DNA of 64,000 nt from Spartobacteria bacterium (GTDB lineage: Bacteria > Verrucomicrobiota > Verrucomicrobiia > Chthoniobacterales > UBA10450), in contig PNAS01000060.1 of assembly GCA_003169695.1 (NCBI GenBank), positions 1 through 64,000 of the forward strand, given 5' to 3'. The translations under genes were made by a program, and so were the position numbers. The notes below the pieces were generated by a model that did not search any database, had not been told where the DNA came from, and was given only the letters and a program-made list of their open reading frames with translations. This document shows positions 48,754 through 58,136 of this stretch, in pieces (within the stretch, counting starts at the first letter, position 1; each line of letters starts with the position of its first letter).

Positions 48754-49218
48754 CTATGATAGATCGGGCACCTGATCCAGGCAGCGCCTTAATGCTGGGA
48801 AAAGATCCTCTCGACTGCATGGCAAGCGAAACACACCGTCTGCGCCTGCGTTCGTGGCGATATTGATCAGTGCCGGATCGTCAAGCCAGCCGTAAAAGCA
48901 GAGAATCGGCTTGCCGAAAAGCTGCTTCAGCTTGTGGACCAAATTTCCCGCATCGCGAATTATGGCAGGGGCGCTTCGTTCACCCGACGAATACATGATG
49001 TTGTTGAGAATTAACATTGCCAAATCCCATCGCTGCTCAGCTGCTTTTTCGAGGAGATCATTTTCGTGGACGGTCGAAGGAATCAAGGTTACCACAGAAA
49101 TTCCTTCATTTGCGACTTCGTGAACAAACCCACTCAAACATTCGCGGATACCGTCATCCAGTTCCGACGATAAAATGCGGACGAGCCGTCTGCGTGGCTG
49201 CCGGGAAACATTCATCAT
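48754..49218 (-). CDS. Pseudo-receiver-like protein
   Basis: 154 aa with the alternating pattern of a CheY-like receiver ('RLVRILSSELDDGIRECL', 'ISVVTLIP', 'RWDLAMLILNN', 'KPILCFYGW', 'AGADGVFRLPCSREDLFPAL'). The phosphoacceptor position falls in LILNN, where Asp would be expected, so phosphorylation is unlikely. No output domain. The first gene after intI, 225 bp away, with nothing recognised in that gap. Confidence 0.55.
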   Translation of the reverse strand: MMNVSRQPRRRLVRILSSELDDGIRECLSGFVHEVANEGISVVTLIPSTVHENDLLEKAAEQRWDLAMLILNNIMYSSGERSAPAIIRDAGNLVHKLKQLFGKPILCFYGWLDDPALINIATNAGADGVFRLPCSREDLFPALRRCLDQVPDLS

Positions 49219-49254
49219 GTAATTCCGTTTTGGTGATCGACGCTGACTATCAAA

Positions 49255-49920
49255 TCAGTACGGAGACTTTTGCCCGACATATACGATGTGTTGGTTAGGC
49301 GGGAGCATCGGAGCTCCCGGAAAGAGCTTTGGTGAAGAAAATGGCTTGGCCATGAATCCACCAAATAGGTTTGCTTTTTTGAGCGCAATATAGAGCGGAT
49401 CGTCTTTCATTTCCTTCTCGTCCTTGGATCCTCCGGGCATATACATCATGATTCCGACGGGTACGAATAACATCTCACCGGGCTGCATTTCGTAGGAGTG
49501 TAGCTGCATCCCAGCCTCTTGGAACACGATTTCTAATTGGACCGCAAAAGCCTGGGCCTCCAAGTCTCTTTGCACTACTACGTTAATTTCTGGAATTTTA
49601 CCGCGCAATGCAGCAACCAGAGTCTTCTTTTGTTCGTCCGTTAAAGCACGGAGTGCACGCTTCTGAATTTCTCGGTCTAACTGTATCCGCAGTAATGCGG
49701 CATCTTGCTCCAACTCGGCAGTGCGCTCTTTAGCGCCACTAAGGTCGCGCTGTAGATACTCTTCTTTGACATTACCCATCCAAACCACGAACCACGTTGC
49801 GAGAGCTCCAACAATAAGGGCAGCAATCAGAAGTACATTCGCGACGTTGTAGATCCGCTCGGCACTCTGCTGTGACGGCCACATACGTATCTCCCGTTGG
49901 CTTCCTCTATTCCCCATCAA
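49255..49920 (-). CDS. Membrane-anchored coiled-coil protein
   Basis: 221 aa. One helix (about residues 25-48), then a heptad-rich segment 'AKERTAELEQDAALLRIQLD', then a domain ending in a Pro-rich 'KLFPGAPMLPPNQHIVYVG'. The middle 'MLFVPVGIMMYMPGG' is hydrophobic. No family known to me. Confidence 0.6.
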   Translation of the reverse strand: MMGNRGSQREIRMWPSQQSAERIYNVANVLLIAALIVGALATWFVVWMGNVKEEYLQRDLSGAKERTAELEQDAALLRIQLDREIQKRALRALTDEQKKTLVAALRGKIPEINVVVQRDLEAQAFAVQLEIVFQEAGMQLHSYEMQPGEMLFVPVGIMMYMPGGSKDEKEMKDDPLYIALKKANLFGGFMAKPFSSPKLFPGAPMLPPNQHIVYVGQKSPY

Positions 49921-50037
49921 ACCGTAAACTCAGCGCAGAAGTCCCGCATGTCGTGTAAGTGGGTGGCGTTTCGGCGGCTGAAAAATGTGTCGCGAGGTGA
50001 AGTGCAACGATGCAGCAGAGAAATCGGATTAAGGTGT

Positions 50038-50727
50038 TCATTTGTGGCGGTCGAGGTTCTCGGAGAAGGACACATTAAGAGACGGTTCTGGAGTATCGAC
50101 AATATTAACCCAAAACGAAGCCCTTATAGATTTAGATTTGAAGTAGAGTATATAAGCATGCGGACACAATATTCGCATGGCCTCTTCGGCCTCCTCATCA
50201 AGGTCGGTGGGTTTATAGAGCTTATGGTGCTCATTCAAACATCTCTCGATTTTCGCGGCGAGGGCTTTGGGATCGCCCTTGCTTAGAAAATACAATGTTA
50301 AGTCAGTTAGGTGTTCCGATTCAAACCGGAACTGTGCCTCAACAGTAGCTCCCAATATCTTCACTGGTCGTAAAAGGGTCATATCTTGCTTTCTCACGCT
50401 CGGCAGCGATGGCATAAACAAATGGTAAACCGCACCCTTTTCAGTCAAAAAAGTGCCGCCATGTTGGCCTGTTATCAATGGTTTTGCGGTTATGTTTTCA
50501 TACTCCTTTTCATACTCCGAATACTCCAATAACCGCGCGTGGCGCTTTTCCAGTGCCAGCCTGACGTCGGGCTGAGACATACCGAATGTGGTACCAAGCA
50601 GAAAATCTTCGGTCTCCATCGCTTTAGCGGTCCGAACACATACGAAAGCAAATGCCACCAGTACAAGCATTTTCGATAGCCATATCCTGGACGATGAGGA
50701 ATCGAACCCTAGTGTTGAGCCGTTCAT
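50038..50727 (-). CDS. Exported protein, unknown
   Basis: 229 aa. Signal peptide at about residues 20-36 (the ATG at residue 20 may be the true start). The mature part begins 'EDFLLGTTFGMSQPDVRLAL', a helix-turn like that of BamE-type or SH3-like exported proteins, and then beta-rich sequence. No enzyme motif. Confidence 0.6.
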   Translation of the reverse strand: MNGSTLGFDSSSSRIWLSKMLVLVAFAFVCVRTAKAMETEDFLLGTTFGMSQPDVRLALEKRHARLLEYSEYEKEYENITAKPLITGQHGGTFLTEKGAVYHLFMPSLPSVRKQDMTLLRPVKILGATVEAQFRFESEHLTDLTLYFLSKGDPKALAAKIERCLNEHHKLYKPTDLDEEAEEAMRILCPHAYILYFKSKSIRASFWVNIVDTPEPSLNVSFSENLDRHK

Positions 50728-50875
50728 GCGGGTCGAATCTCTCGTTACTCGATTTTAAATATCGTTACAAGTCCGATCCCTCGCGGCTCCTTCGCTAAAT
50801 CTCTTGTGGAGAAAAGCGACTCCAAACCTGTTCCGATCTTGGTGTCGCTAAGGTGGGGGCACCTCTGATACATTA

Positions 50876-52441
50876 GTGCTTGTGAATCCATTTACGTTCG
50901 GGAGAAGCCACCGCCGCGCTGTTTTGATATGTGCGCTCGCTGTGATTTCGGCTGCGACTGCCAAAGCGAATCAAACACCGTTTGAGGAAGTCAAGGCCAA
51001 GGCAGAGGCAGGCGACGTAGAATCCGAGTTTCAACTCGGTCGTTGTTACGCCAATGGCGAAGGCGTGGCGAAGAATCAGGTGGAAGCCGTGAAATGGTTT
51101 CGCAAAGCTGCCGAACAGAATCATACCGTCGCTCAATTCGATCTGGGTCTCTGCTACCACAATGGCGACGGCGTGGCGAAGAATCAGGTGGAAGCGGCAA
51201 AGTGGTTTCGCAAAGCTGCGGAACGGGGCTTGGCAAAAGCCCAAGGTGCTCTCGGCTGGTACTACTTTAATGGCAAGGGCGTGCCCCGAGACTTTGCCGA
51301 ATCCGTGAAGTGGTCACGCAAAGCGGCTGAACAGGGCAACAGCCTAGGACAAGACACCCTCGGCATGTGTTTCTTTAACGGAGAGGGCGTGCCCCGAGAC
51401 TTTGCCGAAGCTGTGAAATGGTTTCGCAAAGCTGCGGAGCAAAATTTAGCCGACGCTCAATTCAATTTGGGGAGCTGCTACAGGCAAGGTGAAGGCGCAG
51501 CGAAGGATTTGGTGGAAGCAGTGAAATGGTTTCGCAAAGCCGCTGAGCAAAATTTAACTGAGGCTCAATACAATTTGGGCCTCTGCTACGCCAAGGGTGA
51601 AGGCGTGGCGAAAAATGAGGTGGAGGCTTACACGTGGTGGTTGGTGGCGGCGGGGCAGGGCAACGAGGTTGCAAAACAAAATATAACCATAATAGAAGAT
51701 AAGATGACGCGGGAGCAGATCGCGGAGGGACAAAAGCTGGCGCGCAATTTCAAGCCGCGCAAGGTGTTAGCCGCTGGGGGCGATAGGTCGAGTACGGGTA
51801 TTGTGCAGTCGCGTCCGGGGGCTTCCGGCTCCGGCTTCTTCATCACGGAAGATGGGTATCTCATCACAAATGAACATGTGGCCGGAGATGGGGCACAAGT
51901 CCGGTTGCTCACGGGGGCTGGCATCATTTCGGCCAAAGTGGTGAAGGTGGATGCGGCCAATGACCTTGCGCTGCTCAAGGCCGAGGGCAGATTCGCGGCG
52001 TTACCAGTGGTGACGAGTCGCCCCGTGAAGTTAGGCGACACGGTGGCGACGGTGGGTTTTCCCAACATCAGTTTGCAAGGGTTCGCGCCCAAGTTTGCGC
52101 GGGGAGAAATCGGCTCGCTGTCCGGCCCGCGAGATGATGGGCGCTATTTCCAGATCAGCGTGCCCGTGCAGCCAGGAAACTCCGGCGGCGCATTGGTGGA
52201 TGAGCGCGGTAATGTGGTCGGCGTCGTGTCCGCCAAGCTCAGCGCGAAAGCGGCGCTATCCTTGAGTGGTGCCTTGCCGGAGAATGTGAATTACGCAGTG
52301 AAAAGCAGTTTCTTACTTGGCTTCTTGGAATCCGTGCCGGAAGTAGCCGCTAAACTCAAGGAGCCGAACGCGAAGGATATGAAGTTTTCAGACGTAGTCG
52401 AACAAGCCAAAGAAGCTGCCGTGCTGGTACTGGTGTATTGA
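50876..52441 (+). CDS. Sel1-repeat/trypsin-like serine protease fusion
   Basis: 521 aa with GTG start and signal peptide (to about residue 35). Six to seven Sel1 repeats of 36 residues ('EFQLGRCYANGEGVAKNQVE', 'AVKWFRKAAEQ...') fill residues 40-275. A trypsin-like domain of the HtrA type follows: His in 'LITNEHVAGDG', Asp in 'AANDLALLKAEG', Ser in 'QPGNSGGALVDERG'. No PDZ domain. Probably a periplasmic protease whose repeats bind partner proteins. Confidence 0.85.
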   Translation: MLVNPFTFGRSHRRAVLICALAVISAATAKANQTPFEEVKAKAEAGDVESEFQLGRCYANGEGVAKNQVEAVKWFRKAAEQNHTVAQFDLGLCYHNGDGVAKNQVEAAKWFRKAAERGLAKAQGALGWYYFNGKGVPRDFAESVKWSRKAAEQGNSLGQDTLGMCFFNGEGVPRDFAEAVKWFRKAAEQNLADAQFNLGSCYRQGEGAAKDLVEAVKWFRKAAEQNLTEAQYNLGLCYAKGEGVAKNEVEAYTWWLVAAGQGNEVAKQNITIIEDKMTREQIAEGQKLARNFKPRKVLAAGGDRSSTGIVQSRPGASGSGFFITEDGYLITNEHVAGDGAQVRLLTGAGIISAKVVKVDAANDLALLKAEGRFAALPVVTSRPVKLGDTVATVGFPNISLQGFAPKFARGEIGSLSGPRDDGRYFQISVPVQPGNSGGALVDERGNVVGVVSAKLSAKAALSLSGALPENVNYAVKSSFLLGFLESVPEVAAKLKEPNAKDMKFSDVVEQAKEAAVLVLVY

Positions 52442-52450
52442 AGCCGTAAT

Positions 52451-53125
52451 CTAGTCCGGTGCGATGTATTGGTATTCCCTCGCTCGGTCTCGCTTGTACT
52501 CTCCCACAACAACAATCACCCTGAGAGTCGAGAGCGCGCGCAGCCAGCTCGCAATCGTGGAATGGTGTTGATGGCCAAATACCGCTGCGCACGACCGACC
52601 ATCGAGAAAGAATGGGCGATTCGGTGTCAGTTTTTGCAGTTCTCTACACAGAGACGCGAGGAGGTGGACCTCAGGGTTTGGGTGAAGCAAGGCTCTGACT
52701 GGTGGTGGTTGTGTTTCTGCTCTCTCAAGTGCCGCAGCGAGCGTGGCCCCTTTCGGATGGCGAACAGCTTCGTACTTGCAGCAGTAATCAGTGAAATAGT
52801 CTTTTCCGGGGGTCAGAAACGGCCCGCTTACCTTTATCCAAGCGTTAGCAATTTGCGCCTGGGTTTCTGGGCTGAACTTGGCCTTACGCCTGAATTCCAT
52901 CCCTCGGACTTCCCGAACTAGCGCGAATAGCTTCCTATTTGATGTTTTGCGCGCAGTAAGCGCGCATTCATCGATAACACGTTGTAATTCATCCAATCCC
53001 CCCTCTCCCTCATCATGGGTTTCTTGGGTTTCATGTGTTTCTTGTGTACAGTCTAACTCTTCCTCGGTTAGGGTTGATGTTGCGCCCATCGACCAATTGT
53101 CTACCCACGCGTTGGCTAGTTTCAC
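52451..53125 (-). CDS. Mobile-element protein with C-terminal winged helix
   Basis: 224 aa. The GTG overlaps the stop of the primase-like gene (GTGA), so it is translationally coupled. The N-terminal part carries an 'ETHETQETHDEGEGG' linker. The C-terminal 60 residues 'FFLDGRSCAAVFGHQHHSTI' then 'ASWLRALSTLRVIVVVGEYK' are a winged-helix-like domain, as often follows primase domains in element-encoded replication proteins. Confidence 0.55.
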   Translation of the reverse strand: MKLANAWVDNWSMGATSTLTEEELDCTQETHETQETHDEGEGGLDELQRVIDECALTARKTSNRKLFALVREVRGMEFRRKAKFSPETQAQIANAWIKVSGPFLTPGKDYFTDYCCKYEAVRHPKGATLAAALERAETQPPPVRALLHPNPEVHLLASLCRELQKLTPNRPFFLDGRSCAAVFGHQHHSTIASWLRALSTLRVIVVVGEYKRDRAREYQYIAPD

Positions 53126-53853
53126 CGGATCACCTCTGGCTTGAAGAAGAACACGCGTTGCATCTTTCCATTGTCCCGCTTTCCGTCTGGCATTCGAACG
53201 AACTGGCAACGCGTCCAGGTGTTTCGATCTGCGCCAAGCGACACCGCGTACTCCATGAACCTTCTTTGCAACGGGAGAGCTACTCCTCGACAAAAGAACC
53301 ATCCGTGGAGACTTTTCCCCCCGCTGTGAACAACAAGCGTAAGAGGTGCCCTTTCCCCAAGATGTCCAAGGAGTGACGCGGAAGGATCGTCCACATCGAC
53401 ACCTCGTTCCCGCAGTCGACGGAGTGTCGGGGCAAAACTCGTTTCAGCTCCGTTCACCACCTCTTTGAAATCAAACTCCACGACGAGGAAGCGTCGCTCT
53501 CCAACGTTGTCATTACTTCGCGCGCTACTTTTACCCGCCGAGGTGCGGCCCCTAAAAAAGACCATTGGAGAAGGGACGATAAACTGCTGGTCGGCTAACC
53601 GGCCTCGCCACTCTTCACGCGTTCGGGTATAACACCGATTCGTCGATGACCCGCAGCAAAGGAGAGAGTTGTCGGGGAAAAGCGCGCTAATGATCTCTTC
53701 TGTTCGCGAGTCATTAGTCTCGAACCGCACGGGGGATGCTTCCCAAAGGTCAGCAAGCCCACAGCCTTGGCTGGCAACGTCTTCGATCCTCGACACATTC
53801 TGCGAGGGCCACGGTGACGTAGGGAGGCGTTTTGCACGGAGTGTCGAGATCAT
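53122..53853 (-). CDS. Primase-like (AEP superfamily) protein
   Basis: 243 aa. 'ERRFLVVEFDF' supplies an acidic strand, 'LTLVVHSGGKSLHGWFF' the S-G-G-K-S-x-H motif, and 'RCQFVRMPDGKRDNGKMQRV' the Arg motif, the order of archaeo-eukaryotic-type primases found in plasmids and integrative elements. It would prime replication of the element. Likely one operon with the downstream gene. Confidence 0.65.
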   Translation of the reverse strand: MISTLRAKRLPTSPWPSQNVSRIEDVASQGCGLADLWEASPVRFETNDSRTEEIISALFPDNSLLCCGSSTNRCYTRTREEWRGRLADQQFIVPSPMVFFRGRTSAGKSSARSNDNVGERRFLVVEFDFKEVVNGAETSFAPTLRRLRERGVDVDDPSASLLGHLGERAPLTLVVHSGGKSLHGWFFCRGVALPLQRRFMEYAVSLGADRNTWTRCQFVRMPDGKRDNGKMQRVFFFKPEVIR

Positions 53854-53959
53854 ACCAAAACGCTCTGAACTTTCATAATGGGCTAGGATGGATTCGTTGA
53901 AATGGGACCGGGAGGGTGACTATAGCGGAGCGCATTTTTGGGGTGTATCCCATGTTGTC

Positions 53960-54580
53960 TCACTTAGTGCTCATTAGGTGCTCAATTTCGTTAGATTTCT
54001 GACATCTAATTGCGCTTTGGGTGCGTCTTTTCCGTTGGGATATTCGGTTTGACTCTCTTATGCGGATTTTCGCGCAAACAGAGCAAACCTGTTGCTTGAA
54101 TCCCAGCCTTCCGGTTTTGCAGTCCGGGCAGGGAAGAGCAACAATTACGTTGTCGTTCGTTTTCCCGAAGAGGAACCTGTCCAGCGCCGCTAGCTTTTCT
54201 TCAGAGAAGCGATCCCACGCCTTCGCTTCCTTGCGCTCAAAGTCCGGCGGAGTGTGTGGAGCGCATTGGCGGTTGCCCCATGCACGATCTTGCGCCGCTC
54301 GGAATACTTCACGCGCCGCCTCCACGTCTCGGTGCAATTCTTGCAAGCCCGCGGGCGCGTCCTGTCCTGTTAGTTTTAGGTATTTGGTGATTGCTGTGAG
54401 CCAGTGACCCGGATGCAATCGCTCTCCGTTCCTTGAAGGCGGAAGCAATTGTGTCGACAGAAACTCAATGGAGTGCCAGTAGGCTTTGGGTCCACAGTAG
54501 AGTCGCGCAATCTCTTCGATATTCTTCAACTCTCTCTGCGGTGGGCCAATGGTAGGACCCGAGGGATGTATCGGTATCAT
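53960..54580 (-). CDS. Mobile-element protein with zinc motif
   Basis: 206 aa. Helical N-terminal two thirds, then 'LPCPDCKTGRLGFKQQVCSVC', a four-Cys zinc-ribbon pattern, and a basic tail. Its ATG overlaps the stop of the HTH gene upstream (ATGA). Function unknown, element-specific. Confidence 0.55.
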   Translation of the reverse strand: MIPIHPSGPTIGPPQRELKNIEEIARLYCGPKAYWHSIEFLSTQLLPPSRNGERLHPGHWLTAITKYLKLTGQDAPAGLQELHRDVEAAREVFRAAQDRAWGNRQCAPHTPPDFERKEAKAWDRFSEEKLAALDRFLFGKTNDNVIVALPCPDCKTGRLGFKQQVCSVCAKIRIRESNRISQRKRRTQSAIRCQKSNEIEHLMSTK

Positions 54581-54798
54581 AGCTGATTTTCAGCGAAAAA
54601 CCTGTCCAATTCTGCGATGGAAATGATGATATGGCGCGATAAGCCATTGCGTTTGATGAATCCGCGGTCAATCCACCGCCGCACAGTAATAGGTTTGACG
54701 CCGAGATAACGCGCAGCGTCCTTTAGCTTTAGTGCGCCAATCGGGGCTGAACGCGCGGTTGCAATCTGTGAGGCGTCAGGAGAGATAGGGGCGATCAT
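54577..54798 (-). CDS. Excisionase-family HTH protein 1
   Basis: 73 aa. 'LKLKDAARYLGVKPITVRRW' then 'IDRGFIKRNGLSRHIIISIAELDRFF' is the MerR/excisionase-type winged helix. Probably a directionality factor or regulator of the element. Confidence 0.78.
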   Translation of the reverse strand: MIAPISPDASQIATARSAPIGALKLKDAARYLGVKPITVRRWIDRGFIKRNGLSRHIIISIAELDRFFAENQL

Positions 54799-55004
54799 CG
54801 CCTGCCCCCTTCTGCTTGTTCCTCAACGCGGACAATGTCGCTGAGACGGTAGCGCAGCAATCGTTCGTTAAAGCGGATAGGTTTCAACTGTCCGCGTTTT
54901 TCCCACCGTTTGATCGTACCGGTGCAAACGGAGAAACGGGCAGCGACGGCCCGTCTAGATAGTAAGTGATCGTTAGTCGAAGGGGTGGAATTTGAATCGT
55001 GCAT
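54795..55004 (-). CDS. Excisionase-family HTH protein 2
   Basis: 69 aa. 'LLSRRAVAARFSVCTGTIKR' then 'WEKRGQLKPIRFNERLLRYRLSDI', another small HTH with an unrelated surface. Coupled to the next HTH gene by ATGA. Confidence 0.75.
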   Translation of the reverse strand: MHDSNSTPSTNDHLLSRRAVAARFSVCTGTIKRWEKRGQLKPIRFNERLLRYRLSDIVRVEEQAEGGRR

Positions 55005-55102
55005 AGCTTGCTGCGTATAGTTTGCAGCTGCTCTACACTCCTCCCTTCCCCGACCAATGCACCTAGGCGTTATTTACCCTAAACTTCTTTTCCCTTGACG
55101 GC

Positions 55103-55891
55103 CTAATCGTCGAAGAAAAATCGGCCTTGCTCTAGAAAAGCGATTCGGTCGGTTGCCAATCTGACTCCCGTGGTCCAACCCTTCTTCGAACCATATAGTC
55201 CGAAAACTTTTCTAGCGTCCTCGTACTCATACCCTCTTTTGTTCAGACGATACGCTTTTAGATGTTTCAGAAAGTCGGTAACGGTAGGGTTAGAAACGCG
55301 ACCGCCTCGGCCTGCCCGTTTCCGTTCGGGAAGATTCAGAGGACGGAGCTTCCGAATCAGCTCTTCAAACATATCTGTCAGCTCATCATTCGTGCAATTC
55401 TTCCAAGGAATCTTCACCGCATACACAGAGCCTTTTCCAGAAGCGTTCCAAAGTGCGCCTCCCTCCGACGCTGGGCTTGCAAAAGCAGCCGGTGGTCCTT
55501 TCCGTATTTTGTCGAATTCTTTCCATTCCAAGCACGACAAAGCTGAACCTACGTTAAACCAACGAAGGGCATCATCGGTTCCTTTATAGCAATGAATGGT
55601 GTTCTTTATTGGGTCATCAGGAAAACCCTTCATGGGGATAAGCCAGTAAAGTTCAATTGAAGCAAGTGGCTCGCTCTGCTTAAGCAGCTTATTATATCGT
55701 TTGAAGTCTCGGCGTTCGAAGGCTAGCTCTTGCAACTGTTGGACAAGTGCGCACACTTGTGGTGACTCCCGAGCGTACTCGTAAAACGCAACGAACCGCC
55801 TTAAGTGCAAAGGCAGGAATTCAGCGTACGCAAAGTCAACCTCTTGTCTGACGACTTCAACAGACGCAGATGCGGTGATGAAACTTTTCAT
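55103..55891 (-). CDS. Mobile-element hypothetical protein
   Basis: 262 aa, no recognised domain, soluble, basic C-terminus. The ATG overlaps the TGA of the integrase (ATGA), so both are made from one message. Confidence 0.5.
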   Translation of the reverse strand: MKSFITASASVEVVRQEVDFAYAEFLPLHLRRFVAFYEYARESPQVCALVQQLQELAFERRDFKRYNKLLKQSEPLASIELYWLIPMKGFPDDPIKNTIHCYKGTDDALRWFNVGSALSCLEWKEFDKIRKGPPAAFASPASEGGALWNASGKGSVYAVKIPWKNCTNDELTDMFEELIRKLRPLNLPERKRAGRGGRVSNPTVTDFLKHLKAYRLNKRGYEYEDARKVFGLYGSKKGWTTGVRLATDRIAFLEQGRFFFDD

Positions 55892-57198
55892 CGGCCTAAT
55901 TGTCTCCCACCCAAAACTTGCTTACGAAGGGAGCGCAACGGAAGGACATTGCTAGGCGAATTCAACAAATTGCCTAGCCCAACGGTCACTCGTCTCTTCT
56001 TGTCGAGATAATGTTGACTCGTAATAGCGATGTCCGCGTGGCGAAGGGCAGTGCTAGCGGCGTAGATACCATCCCTTGCGCAAATCTGACTTCCAAATTC
56101 CTTCCTAAGCGTGTGGAGCGGCGTTGTCGTGTCAACCCCGTGTGCTCGCAGCCATTGAACGAGTTTGTCGAACAATTCTTGGCAGCGGTAGTGCGAATAG
56201 CCGATCCCTGCTCTTGGCGCGACGGACGACTCGATCACAAACTCGCTCGTTGCCCTCGCTCGATACCCACGGAAAACCTCAAGTAATTCAGCATCAACCT
56301 CCACATCTCCGATAGAATCTTCCGACTTCGGATGGAAGTGAGCGGTTGCCTCGATGCGGATTAGCCCAGTGTCCCACCGAAATGCGTTCCACGGCAATTT
56401 GTCGATCTCGTTACGGCGCAAACCTGCCATCGATGCGAGCAAGAAAATCTTCAATTGTTCAACGGGCAATTCCTCCTGTGCTTGCTGAATGAGCTTCTCA
56501 ATGTCGAACCCACTTTGGTATCGCATCGACTGTCGTGGCTCGAATTTTATCCCGTCGAACGGTTTCGTTAGCCCGAGCTCTACAGGAACAAATTTGAGTA
56601 AGTCAGGGGCGAAAAGGCTTTTTGCTTGGCGCATGAGCGAGTTGACCGATATTCGCGCCGCCCGAGTTCGACGGGGATCGTGTCCCGCTCGTTTGATAAA
56701 TGCGATCTTCCATTTCTGAACTCTCTCTGGTGTCACGTCAGAGAGCCTGACCTTGTGGATTTTCTCAAGCCATCGGTCGCGGCCCCCTGAGCGGTAATCG
56801 TATTTCTCGTGGCCACCATCGATTCCAAAAATACCCGCGACAATCGTTCTGAACGCTCTGGCGTAGTCATCGAAAGTTTTCGACCGTCCACCAAATTTTG
56901 GTCTAGCCGAATCGATGAACTCGCCAACGGTGACGACACTGCCTTTGGCCGGTCCCTTTTTCTTGAATTGGGCACGCGCGGCATCCCATCCCTTACCGAG
57001 CAGGCAGAGATAAATGTCTTTTGCTTTCGCGGCGGCAGCAGTCTTGTTGGGTGTGCCGAGAGAGAATGTTTCTCTGCGACCGGCGTGCTGAATTTTGACA
57101 GACCAATCATCGACCTGCCGTTTTTTCCCATCGCTGATGTAGCTCGGTCGAACGACCGTCCGCTGCCAATATTTCACATCCGTCTTTGATTGACTCAT
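55888..57198 (-). CDS. Tyrosine integrase of an integrative element
   Basis: 436 aa from the ATG at 57198. An arm-binding-type N-terminus ('DDWSVKIQHAGRRETFSLGT') and a SAM-like core-binding domain (about residues 85-175) are followed by the catalytic domain: Arg in 'MAGLRRNEIDKLPW', 'LHTLRKEFGSQICARDG', and Tyr in 'LRHADIAITSQHYLDKK'. Integrates a mobile element at the tRNA 3' end at 57377. Not an integron integrase: no IntI insert. Confidence 0.85.
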   Translation of the reverse strand: MSQSKTDVKYWQRTVVRPSYISDGKKRQVDDWSVKIQHAGRRETFSLGTPNKTAAAAKAKDIYLCLLGKGWDAARAQFKKKGPAKGSVVTVGEFIDSARPKFGGRSKTFDDYARAFRTIVAGIFGIDGGHEKYDYRSGGRDRWLEKIHKVRLSDVTPERVQKWKIAFIKRAGHDPRRTRAARISVNSLMRQAKSLFAPDLLKFVPVELGLTKPFDGIKFEPRQSMRYQSGFDIEKLIQQAQEELPVEQLKIFLLASMAGLRRNEIDKLPWNAFRWDTGLIRIEATAHFHPKSEDSIGDVEVDAELLEVFRGYRARATSEFVIESSVAPRAGIGYSHYRCQELFDKLVQWLRAHGVDTTTPLHTLRKEFGSQICARDGIYAASTALRHADIAITSQHYLDKKRRVTVGLGNLLNSPSNVLPLRSLRKQVLGGRQLGR

Positions 57199-57376
57199 AA
57201 TTTCGCTCCGGTCTCGAAGTTCACTTGGACATTTTTTGGACGTTTGTGATACGCCAAAGTGTTCCGACCTGTTCCGAAGGTCGGGCGGCAACGCGACCGA
57301 ATACCTATGAGTTTACGTCTGATCCGTGCCACAGTTCGGAACATTAGCAAAAAGTTCAGAACATGTCACCAAAGAA

Positions 57377-57419
57377 CTTCGGATCAGCAGGTTGGGGGTT
57401 CGAATCCCTCCAGGCACGC
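57377..57419 (+). other. tRNA-Arg(UCG) 3' fragment, attachment site
   Basis: CTTCGGA is an anticodon loop (anticodon TCG), followed by a variable region, the T-arm GGGGGTTCGAATCCCTC and an acceptor-like end CAGGCACGC. No matching 5' half precedes it. This is the copy left at one end of an element inserted at a tRNA gene. The other end, with a full tRNA, is not found in this window. Confidence 0.65.
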
Positions 57420-57576
57420 GCATCCTCGCATTTTGTCGCCCTTTCCGGGTGAGGGAGTACGTCCATGCACAGAGCTGGTGATTCGGAATCACTCTCTCGC
57501 GAAAATCCCGGCATTGTCCTAATTTGAACTCGAATTTTACGAAACTAGGCACGAGTTGAGCTAAGATTCCCTTTCG

Positions 57577-57801
57577 GTGAAGGGACGAAGGGAGCATAAC
57601 GGGAAACATTCCGGGCTGCACGAGGCACCTGTTAGGTGTATCCGCTGCAAGGAAATCTTCCGCCACATCATTATATCAAAAGAGCCCTCCAGGTTGTTGG
57701 CCGATGTCTGTCCACATTGTCGTTCAAAGCCCGCCGCACCGGCCAATCACTTCTGTTGGCCGCTCGCAATGGCGGCGCGAACAGCAGTGTGCGGGGAGTA
57801 A
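57577..57801 (+). CDS. Possible small zinc-ribbon protein
   Basis: 74 aa, 'VRCIRCKEIFRHI ... DVCPHCRSKPA': two CxxC pairs 20 residues apart. The C-terminal third overlaps the end of the opposite-strand gene at 57747. Uncertain. Confidence 0.35.
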   Translation: MKGRREHNGKHSGLHEAPVRCIRCKEIFRHIIISKEPSRLLADVCPHCRSKPAAPANHFCWPLAMAARTAVCGE

Positions 57802-58037
57802 ACAGGCGGCTTTTCTAAAACGGCGATATGACGCGGCTCCGCGTCGTCATCCGCAAAACTCCATGCGTAACAGCGCTCGGCTTTCGGGTGTCCTGTTAAC
57901 GTAAATGTTTCCACAACGCCTTCCCAAATTTTATCCTTCCCGAACATTTCTACGACCAGAACGGAGCATTCATGCTTTGCTGTGCAATCGTGCATTACTT
58001 CGACGACGAGGCGGATATCCTCAATCCGTTTACTCAT
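57747..58037 (-). CDS. Hypothetical protein, paralogue of 11057-11344
   Basis: 96 aa. 'EVMHDCTAKHECSVLVVEMF', 'LTGHPKAERCYAWSFADDD', 'VLEKPPVYSPHTAVRAAIAS' then GQQK, co-linear with the 95-aa product at 11057. ATG at 58037. Function unknown. Confidence 0.7.
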   Translation of the reverse strand: MSKRIEDIRLVVEVMHDCTAKHECSVLVVEMFGKDKIWEGVVETFTLTGHPKAERCYAWSFADDDAEPRHIAVLEKPPVYSPHTAVRAAIASGQQK

Positions 58038-58136
58038 GCCTCGATTATCCCGAAGACGTAGAAAATTTCTCTGAACAGTTATCGCCAAGTTTTAAATCGC
58101 ACACTGCGCATCAGCTTGGTATTCGCTTTATCCGAC

